Shown: positions 58,417 through 64,000 of the stretch, piece by piece
How the letters are laid out: each line of letters begins with the position of its first letter
Position numbering within the stretch: position 1 is the stretch's first letter
NCBI GenBank assembly: GCA_024803745.1
Contig: JANJXV010000014.1
Span: forward strand, 4,419,001-4,483,000
Reading direction: 5' to 3'
Origin: Megascapheus bottae
Taxonomy: Eukaryota > Chordata > Mammalia > Rodentia > Geomyidae
Length of the DNA stretch: 64,000 nt
Made by a program: the position numbers and the translations under genes
Notes under the pieces: generated by a model
Seen by the model: only the letters and a program-made list of their open reading frames with translations
Databases searched by the model: none
Told to the model about the DNA's origin: nothing

Positions 58417-61400
58417 GAAATCTACATAGACAACAGATAAGATAAAATAATGGCATTCGCAGGGAATCATGAAGCATTTTTATAACAAAATACATTTGTA
58501 ATAACAATTAGCTTAAAAATGGAAGTTATGATCTTTATTTAATTTTAGTAGCTTTTCAAGTAATAGCATGGCAAAAAATCTATTTATTACATTTTGAAAA
58601 ACATTCCAGTATTTATAAGAAAACAATTAGTAAATGCTATACAGATGGGCTATTATATTTTTTAAGAACAGAAGAGCATCAAAGCACTTACCTATGACCT
58701 TAGTACTTTTTATATAATGTTCATTTTCCCCTGTACTTACAGAACTCTTTCATAAAAACACTCAGCAATCTCCAATTGCTGCCCAAGTCCCAAAGGTTTT
58801 CACTACAATGGAGTCCTTTATTCCCAGTTACCACTTGCAGTTTAGGAACAAAAATTATGGTAATTATTTGCTGGAAGGCTAAAGGTCAGTGTTTACATTT
58901 AAGGAAAAGAAGTGAGCAGAAAAGAATAAAAAATGTCAGGCTGACATAAATAAATGGTAAGTGCTTATTGTACCCTTAGGTGGAAAAACTCCTAAACTGG
59001 ATCCTTGTTTCAGTGATTTACAACCCAAAGAGAAAAAGAAGATACAACTCCCTTGGCAAGTGAGAAATGAAATCTTAATCTTTATACTCACAGAAAGACA
59101 CATTTTGTTAGCCTTTTCCTGGCATTAACTTATTATCACAGGGTATATACTTGTAGATTTTTCTGGACAAATTTAATTTTTTTTTTATTACCAAAGATTC
59201 AAGCAGCATCAGGAAAATTGAGGAAGAAGGACTGTCAGATTGAGGCCAGCCAGGGCTATACCATGAGACACTGTCTCAAAAAAAAAAATGAAAAAAAAAA
59301 AAAACCCAAAAAATTCAAAGTAGGCCAAAGGTCAAAGGTCTTATTTAAATAATTCAGTTAACATCACAGATAAAATTAGTAATTTCTGATGCCATCATCA
59401 TCTACAGCAACTGCCTTTCCTATATTTTCTACTGTTACATTTAATTTGTTGCACTTTTTTTTTGATATGCCAAACAAATTTTCTTTTCTTTTCTTTTCTT
59501 TTTTTTGCCAGTCCTGGGGCTTTGACTCAGGGCCTGAACACTACTGTCCTTGGGCTTTCTCAAGGCTAGAGCTCTACCACTTGAGCCACAGCACCACTTT
59601 TGCCTTTTTCTATATATGTGGTAACAAGGAATTTAACCCCGCTCTTCATGCATGCTAGGCAAGCACTCTACCACTAGGTCAAACTCCCAGCCCACCAAAC
59701 AAACTTTCTTACACTGAATTTATATAAGAAATTATTTTAGGTGCTCTTTATAAAACCACAGTCATTCTCTTTTTCCTTTTACAACTTAAAGAAAAGTAAA
59801 AATCAGAAGATATAGACAGAGGAAATAAAACTGAAAAAAATGTCTATTAAGATCTTAATGAACATGCAAGAGAAATGTACAAGAAAAAAATTTTTTTTCC
59901 TTATTGGCTCCCTATTGATTAAGCTATCAATTACTTCACTATCCAGAGACTGCCCTAACAAGAAATCAGTTAATTCTCTGCCAATGTAGAAATGAAACTG
60001 ATGAAGAAAACCCATATGCTTACTTAAAAAGCTCCAAGATCAAAGTCTAGTAAAGGACAAGTACCATCAAAATATTAAGACAAGGCTTAGCAGTATGAAA
60101 ACATAGAACAGAAAAATAAGGAAAAGACAAAATGGAAAGTTTAGAGGAAATTTCAACTCAGATGTGTCATATCCTAGAGAGGCGAGGACAGTAGAGGGAC
60201 CCTATCAAAAGGCAGGACTCCAGACTAATGGAGGGAGAAGCATGGTGGGTGCACATGGTCTTCTCATCCAGTGACAAGTCTTCTGAATTAAGAGATGATA
60301 ATAACATAAAGAACAGGTTTAAAAAATAATGTGCCAAAAGTGAATATAAAACAACACAGATATATATCTGTAAAGGGGGTAGGAGGTACAGTTCGTTTAT
60401 AAATGTGCACCTCTAAATCATCTCGTCATCACAGAAGTCAGGTAGATGTCATAGACATTTATTAGCAGGGATGGAGGCAGATGTTTGAAAGAAGTGCTAG
60501 TTTGAAACCATTTTGTTCTATCACACACATGTGACAAAACCTGAAGGATAAGCCCAAATCTTACAGGTCAAGTTTCTGTGTATGGCTTGAAAAATCCCAA
60601 GCCAGTAACTACCACAGATGCCAAACAAACACAAGGATTCTAATGGTGAATTTGGGCCCATCATTCCTGAGATTTACAGTCAGAAACAAGGGAAACTTCA
60701 GCAGTGGATTAAGCTGTAGGACAAGATCTGATAGCCAAAACTATGCTAAGCACCAAACAAAGAAATTCAAATTAAACTAAATAAGAAACTTCCAATGGGC
60801 TGAAAGCCAATGGATTTTTAAAAACAAACAATATGGAGACCAGAGAATAGGAGACTACTATGATTACATAATCCTCATTGTAGATAGGTCTGTAGATTCA
60901 ACTAATTTCAGATAAAAAAATATTTGAAACGAAAAGGAGCACCTAGATAGAACATGAATAGACACTTTTCTGACATTATGCTCTAAACAACATAATACAG
61001 TAGTTATTTACAGAGCATTTGCATTACACTAAGTCATTTAATGGGGAGATGATTTAGTGTACACAGGAAAATTTGTGAAGGTTGTACAGAAATATAATGG
61101 TATTTTACATAAGGGACTTGAATATACATAAAACTAGATTATGTGCACATTGAGAGATCCTTAAAACTAACATCCCAGAGATACTATGGGACTGTACCCT
61201 AAAAGAAATGTACTGGGGGGCCGGGAGTTTGGCCTAGTGGTTAAAGTGCTTCCTAACATGCATGAAGACCCGGGTTCAATTTCTCGGTACTACATACATA
61301 GAAGAAAAAGCCGGAAGTGGTGCTGAGGCTCAAGTGGTAGAGCTCTAGCCTTGAGAATGTCCAAGGACAGTGCTCAGGCCCTGAGCTCAAGCCCAGGACT

Positions 61401-62640
61401 GGCAAAAAAAAAAGAAATGTAATGTACTGGACCAAGACATATCCAAAGGAGAGTAGAGATGAATACTCCTTATTTCCTCAGCTCAGTGTTCACCTAGGAC
61501 ATCAACACATGCCTTTAATATCACTTACACACATTTTTCTCAAACATTACCATCCCATAATGCTCAGCTTTACTCTCATTTTAGCAGTAATCAGAATCTC
61601 ATGCTATATCTACTGATCTTTTGAATCAATTCTAAGAATAAGAGATAGAAATGATCTCTTCTGTGCACTGCATTGATTGTCAGAAGAAAAAAATACTTCA
61701 GTAAGATTTTTTTTTTCTTTTTGATTGGAACGAGGTTGGTCTTACTATGTGGCTCAGGCAGGCCTTCAACTCTTGATCCTGTCTAGCTAATAAGTATTTC
61801 TTAAAACAACCTATGACTCTATAGACATAATGTTTTATTTCATAAATTAATATGTTTCTATGACATACAAACCCTTAGCCTAATTGTGATTAAGTTCTAA
61901 ATACTAAGTCCCAGTGATTGTAAATAGAGATTCCCTCCTTGAACACTTGTATGTTAAACTTGTCATTTAAAATATGATGTAAAAATTAAAAAAATATATA
62001 ACACGTGTTCAAAAAAAACAATGAACGATGATATTGCTTTCTAAAACTTTCAATAACTAGAACCCTAAAGACAATATGGACATTATGAAAAGAGTCAGAA
62101 AAAGACTGATTATAAAAAAAGACTGTTGAGGCAGGCTGAAGAAATAAAGAAAATTTCAGAGAGGCCTCAGGCTAACCTATCTACAGAAATGTGTCCTGAA
62201 AACGTTCTGACTGTAATGACTAAGCACAGAATTTGTTTTTGTTTCAAATTCTTAAACTAGCTGAAAAACTTTTGCCCCACTATCAATCCTCTTAACACAT
62301 AATGTCATCAGGTGACAACAAGAGTTAAGAACTGGAACTCCTTACTATACAGCATACTAAACCTAAACTTCCTCATGGAATTTCAAGGTGTCCAATCACA
62401 AAGATCTGTCAGACTATGCACAACCTGTTTTACCTCCTACATCTAATACTAATGGGCACCAGTACTCCAAGATACACATAGATACACATTTACAGAGTTG
62501 ATTAGAGACTAATTCTATTTTATGCAACTTAAATGAATTATTTCCAATTTATCACTCACCAGATCAATTAGGCTCTCTTGTATCCTGTTTAGAGTTGTTC
62601 TTAGTCGACTACTACTAAGACCGAGTCCTGTTGATTCTAA
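39357..62640 (-). CDS. VPS50: VPS50 (syndetin), C-terminal part, seven exons
   Basis: The subunit specific to the EARP complex (with VPS51, VPS52, VPS53), a tethering complex that returns cargo from recycling endosomes to the plasma membrane and takes part in dense-core vesicle sorting. Coding exons on the minus strand are 62640-62560, 55977-55829, 54447-54351, 47374-47216, 43137-43016, 41336-41147 and 39476-39357. Joined they are 918 bp in one open frame, 305 residues and a stop, ending [11 protein letters not shown]. They form the C-terminal syndetin domain, about the last third of a protein of roughly 960 residues. All introns are GT-AG except the GC-AG intron after 47216. Earlier exons lie beyond 64,000. 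The gene converges on CALCR, as in human. Confidence 0.96.
39736..39944 (-). mobile_element. ID-type dimer SINE, minus strand
   Basis: The complement of the full dimer is seen, from the tail side (TTTTGCCAGTTGTGGGGCTT) to GGCCAAACTCCCGGCC. Duplication AAGCCTATGG at 39726-39735 and 39945-39954. Confidence 0.9.
40049..40125. repeat. 30-bp-stem inverted repeat (hairpin)
   Basis: Left arm 40049-40078 and right arm 40096-40125 pair over 30 positions, with one mismatch/wobble at the CTCAG/CTTAG position and one G-T pair near the loop. The loop is 17 bases, and within it GGG and CCC can also pair. It lies in the last intron of VPS50 and matches none of the SINE or LINE units I recognise. Confidence 0.85.
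40431..40681 (+). mobile_element. B1/ID dimer SINE with duplication
   Basis: It has GCCAGGCACCAGTGGCTCAC, CTACTCGGGAGGCTGAAATC and right half GGTGCTGTGGCTCAGTAGTA, with a long A/AAAG tail. Duplication AAAGGTAAAATCT at 40418-40430 and 40682-40694. Confidence 0.92.
41147..41336 (-). CDS. VPS50: VPS50 exon
   Basis: 190 bp, acceptor ATATCTTAG, donor GTGAGA. It reads [40 protein letters not shown] and [20 protein letters not shown], then EHR. Confidence 0.96.
41337..43015 (-). other. VPS50 intron, unique sequence
   Basis: An A run followed by GAGA at about 41440-41465 is the only simple repeat. I see no mobile element or RNA gene. Confidence 0.6.
43016..43137 (-). CDS. VPS50: VPS50 exon
   Basis: 122 bp, acceptor GTTCTTAG, donor GTAAGT. 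It reads [20 protein letters not shown] then [20 protein letters not shown] and ends two bases into a Gly codon. Confidence 0.96.
44990..45570 (+). repeat. Old MaLR-type LTR (probable), split by a SINE
   Basis: GATATGGTCTGAATGCTTGT, CACATAAAGAAATCCTAGTT, AAAGTGGGCCATTACCAGGC and TGATCTTGAACTTTCAGCCT follow the order of ancient MaLR (MLT1/MST-like) LTRs. The family call is by memory of the consensus wording and is tentative. Confidence 0.5.
45121..45363 (+). mobile_element. B1/ID dimer SINE with duplication
   Basis: It has GAGCTGGGTGTGGTGGCTCA, CAAAGCCAGCTCGGGCAC and CCCAGAGTTCAAGCCCACGG with an A tail. A perfect 15-bp duplication, AAAAAACAAGTTGTG, lies at 45106-45120 and 45364-45378. Confidence 0.93.
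45685..45784 (-). mobile_element. ID-type SINE fragment, minus strand
   Basis: The plus strand shows GTGTCATGCATGCTAGGCAA and GCACTCTACCACTAGGCCAA, the complement of the ID left half. It is preceded by GTT repeats (about 45645-45683). Confidence 0.82.
46159..46390 (+). mobile_element. Decayed B1/ID dimer SINE
   Basis: GCTGGCACCAGTGGCCCTCA, CTTGTAATCCTACTGACTCA, GAAGCCAGCCTGGGCC and later TATTGCTCAAATGGTAGAGG, then an A tail. Diverged. Confidence 0.75.
47216..47374 (-). CDS. VPS50: VPS50 exon with a GC donor
   Basis: 159 bp, 53 codons. It reads [20 protein letters not shown], then [20 protein letters not shown] and [13 protein letters not shown]. The donor is AAG|GCAAGT, a GC donor; the nearest GT would add five bases and break the frame with the next exon ([15 protein letters not shown]). 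Confidence 0.95.
47999..48729 (-). mobile_element. LINE-1 3' fragment, minus strand
   Basis: It has the same 3' UTR and ORF2 end as the other young copies (complement of ATTGATACCCTTTCTCATGT and so on), stopping at GGATCACAGGGGAGT where the poly(T) of the next LINE-1 begins. No matching right flank was found, so the order of events is unclear. Confidence 0.85.
51370..51720 (-). pseudogene. LINE-1 ORF2, start of endonuclease domain
   Basis: 116 codons starting [20 protein letters not shown], with [18 protein letters not shown] carrying the catalytic Glu of the APE-type endonuclease. It starts 48 bases after the ORF1 stop. A shift separates it from the next piece at 51044-51298 ([13 protein letters not shown] and [11 protein letters not shown]), which holds the remaining endonuclease motifs. 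Confidence 0.85.
51769..52899 (-). pseudogene. LINE-1 ORF1, one in-frame stop
   Basis: 377 codons in one frame, interrupted only by a TGA at codon 78 (52668-52666 on the minus strand, in CGTGAATGAGAGG). The first part begins [16 protein letters not shown]; the rest has a coiled-coil stretch (about codons 90-170), then the RNA-recognition-like and C-terminal domains ([53 protein letters not shown]). ORF1 protein is the RNA-binding chaperone of LINE-1. Confidence 0.88.
54351..54447 (-). CDS. VPS50: VPS50 exon
   Basis: 97 bp, acceptor TTTCTAG, donor GTCAGT. It completes the split Leu codon and reads [20 protein letters not shown] then [12 protein letters not shown]. Confidence 0.95.
54760..55000 (+). 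mobile_element. B1/ID dimer SINE
   Basis: CAGCCAGATGAGGGTGGAGC, ACGGAGGCTGAGATCTGAGG, CAAAGCCAGCCCAGGCAC and right half GTTCTGTGGCTCAAATGGTA with an A tail. Confidence 0.88.
55490..55592 (-). mobile_element. B1-type SINE, minus strand
   Basis: The plus strand shows ACAAGGTCTCATTAACTTTG, CTGGCCTTGAATTTGCCATC and CTAGGATTACATGCATGCAG, the complement of a 7SL-derived B1 element. Confidence 0.8.
55829..55977 (-). CDS. VPS50: VPS50 exon
   Basis: 149 bp, acceptor TATTTTCAG, donor GTAAGT. It reads [20 protein letters not shown], then [20 protein letters not shown] and AERVVATES. It begins in phase 0 and ends two bases into a Leu codon. Confidence 0.95.
56557..56794 (+). mobile_element. ID-type dimer SINE with duplication
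   Basis: It has CCAGGAGTTTAGCATAGTGG, GGTTCAATTCC (one B-box change) and a complete right half. The tail is AAT/AAAT-rich. Duplication AATATCAGTGACAG at 56543-56556 and 56795-56808. Confidence 0.92.
57317..57532 (-). mobile_element. 216-bp retroposon-like element, copy 2
   Basis: It matches 21732-21948 over its whole length and has almost the same 5' end on the sense strand (CTGCATAGACATAAAAA). Flanks TTGTTTTTATAT (57305-57316) and TTGTGTTTATAT (57533-57544) are a 12-bp duplication with one mismatch. Confidence 0.72.
57640..58450 (+). mobile_element. Old LINE-1 ORF2 C-terminal fragment
   Basis: Plus-strand frames show the ORF2 end: [49 protein letters not shown] and [17 protein letters not shown], with stops between. 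It is older and of a different subfamily from the young copies. It ends around a CA microsatellite. Confidence 0.8.
58367..58411. repeat. (CA)n microsatellite
   Basis: About 22 AC units within the LINE-1 end. Confidence 0.93.
59205..59290 (+). mobile_element. B1-type SINE, 3' half
   Basis: TTGAGGCCAGCCAGGGCTAT and GAGACACTGTCTCAAAAAAA are the typical B1 end. Confidence 0.82.
59486..59694 (-). mobile_element. ID-type dimer SINE, minus strand
   Basis: Complement of the dimer from CCAGTCCTGGGGCTTTGACT to TCTACCACTAGGTCAAACTC. A 16-bp duplication with one mismatch, CCAAACAAATTTTCTT / CCAAACAAACTTTCTT, at 59470-59485 and 59695-59710. Confidence 0.92.
61217..61409 (+). mobile_element. ID-type dimer SINE with duplication
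   Basis: GGGGCCGGGAGTTTGGCCTA through to CCAGGACTGGCAAAAAAAA. The 12-bp repeat AAAAGAAATGTA lies at 61201-61212 and 61410-61421. It is very close in sequence to the copies at 483 and 4624. Confidence 0.9.
61710..61790 (-). mobile_element. B1-type SINE fragment, minus strand
   Basis: The plus strand shows TTGGTCTTACTATGTGGCTC, AGGCAGGCCTTCAACTCTTG, the complement of B1. Confidence 0.75.
61810..61995 (+). mobile_element. 217-bp retroposon-like element, copy 3 (5' truncated)
   Basis: TATGACTCTATAGACATAAT, GACATACAAACCCTTAGCCT, AAGTCCCAGTGATTGTAAAT and ATATGATGTAAAAATTAAAAA match the sense strand of copies 1 and 2. About 24 bases of the 5' end are missing, and the 3' end is shortened. Confidence 0.7.
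62560..62640 (-). CDS. VPS50: VPS50 exon (first in window)
   Basis: 81 bp, 27 codons, phase 0 at both ends, reading [20 protein letters not shown] then QESLIDL. Acceptor TTTCCCCCCAG, donor GTGAGT. Confidence 0.93.
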
Positions 62641-64000
62641 CTGGGGGGAAATAAAGAAAAGCATGTTACCTCACTCTGAAGATAATCTTGCAAATGATAA
62701 ATCTTCCAACTAACCTAAGTACATCATGAGTTTTCATACGATGAAAATATGTTGCTCAGTCCTAAGAGATCCTTCAAACTGCATTAAAAAAAAATTCCAG
62801 AACATAGCACTTGTGTGTATGTCTCTGTGTAATTTGTGACAAAACCTCACAGACAGGTGCAAACAGTAAATCCTCTTTTGCAACTCAGAACTCATTACTG
62901 AGCTTAAGTTTTTGATATATGTAAGAAGAAATATGATTCCTACAACAGTTGGACATAACAGGGGTCAGTTAACTAGTGCTATGAAAATAAAAGATGTAAG
63001 TGTTAAAAATTAAGATTAAAAAAAAATCCAGCACATTAAGCAGAGTAGTCAAATCTTAACACCAAAGAAAACCAAAGGGCTATTCTTCATGGACATATAC
63101 AACTCACACCAGCAACATTCTCACTAATCACCAGGAGAGAATTCATCAAAATTTCTTCCTCACAGGTATTATTATTACAAAGCTTTACATTTTTAATAGG
63201 TAAAGACAGTGCACTGCTGTGTTCTATTTATGTAGGAGCAAAACACTGAGGAGTTGATAATTGCTTCTCATACACAAACCAAATTCAGCTTAAATCCTCA
63301 CTTAAAAAATAAGTGAAGTTTTCTCTTATGCTTAATAAATCACTCAGAATTCTGTTCACTATCAGAGAGTCAAAGCTTTGAAAAAACATGTAAGTAGCAT
63401 AAACGAAAAAATTCAAATGTAAATACTACACATATACATAGTCCAAATTGCTTTTCTGGCTGTTGAGTCTTAAGTGGTAGGTAGAGAAAAAAAATAAAAT
63501 AATGAGTAGAACAGGATGAAGAAATACTTAGTTGTAATTGCTTTTCTCCCACGAGAGGGGTGAACTGACAAGGATTTTCCTTGAGGACAATCACTTGGTT
63601 CAGAAAACTCCTTTCATAGAGATAAAAAGTTTTTGCTTAAGTAGTTCATTCTATTTTATAAGGCCAAAAAATAGTAGGATCTGAGTGATAAGCTGTTCCA
63701 ATTGATGATGTGTATATTTTCAATGTTAACACTGTAGCCAAGAACAAGTACTACATAGAAAAGCTTTCTTAAAACTTGGAAATTATAAATCAGCCAGACC
63801 CCAAAAAACATAGGCTCCATGGTTTCCCTCATTTGTAATAACTGATATACTTCTAGGATTCTCCTAGCAGAGGAATGTAATAACTCAAAAGCTATGTGTA
63901 TATGGCCATAACAGATGAGGCTAAGCACAATTAACTCTAGGATATGGAAACAAGATGTTTATCCTTGTGGTTGTTTGTTTGAATTGCTATGTTGTTATTT
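62641..64000 (-). other. VPS50 intron running out of the window
   Basis: AT-rich sequence with no splice-bounded open segment matching the upstream part of VPS50 and no repeat that I recognise. Open frames at 63370-63928 on the minus strand have no recognisable product. Confidence 0.6.

Larger units (their letters stand above)
55978..62559 (-). other. Large VPS50 intron
   Basis: It contains an ID dimer SINE, a 216-bp retroposon-like element, an old LINE-1, a CA microsatellite, a second and third ID dimer, two B1 fragments and another copy of the 217-bp family, all listed separately. The long stretches 58450-59180, 59710-61200 and 62000-62559 show no gene or repeat I recognise. Confidence 0.6.

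Noticed and set aside
63370..63928. Open frames of 74 and 90 codons on the minus strand upstream of the VPS50 exons
   Set aside because: No similarity to VPS50 and no fitting splice sites. They look like chance frames in an intron.

Overview
This is a 64 kb piece of a rodent nuclear genome. It holds split genes with GT-AG (and one GC-AG) introns, young LINE-1 copies, and two abundant tRNA-like/7SL-like SINE families. One SINE is a long ID-related dimer whose left half carries the tRNA-type B box (GGTTCGATTCC) and whose right half is a second ID-like unit. The other joins a B1-type left half to an ID-type right half. That combination is known from kangaroo rats, pocket mice and relatives (Geomyoidea/Castorimorpha), so a heteromyid rodent is the most likely source. 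This is inferred from repeats, not proven.

Layout. Positions 1 to about 9,460, plus strand: the last five coding exons and the 3' UTR of the calcitonin receptor gene (CALCR), from the end of TM4 to the C-terminal tail. Positions 9,460 to 38,800: intergenic, filled with LINE-1 fragments, SINEs, microsatellites and one near-complete processed pseudogene of DESI1 (29,452-32,457). Positions 38,800 to 64,000, minus strand: the last seven coding exons of VPS50 (syndetin, formerly CCDC132), 305 residues, running to the stop codon at 39,357. Introns of both genes are also rich in repeats. CALCR and VPS50 converge tail to tail, the same arrangement as on human 7q21.3.

The two genes are functionally unrelated: a class B G-protein-coupled receptor for calcitonin/amylin, and a subunit of the EARP endosomal tethering complex. 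I see no operon-like or novel multi-gene system. The most interesting signals are small: a frame-proven GC-AG intron in VPS50; a LINE-1 that carried about 316 bp of foreign 3' flank; a defined-length (216-217 bp) polyadenylated retroposon-like family with four copies that I cannot assign; a 30-bp-stem hairpin in the last VPS50 intron; and an arginine-run, GC-rich C-terminal tail in CALCR. Exon boundaries were set by hand from splice signals, reading frame and recognised protein sequence. Repeat names are by recognition, without a database search.
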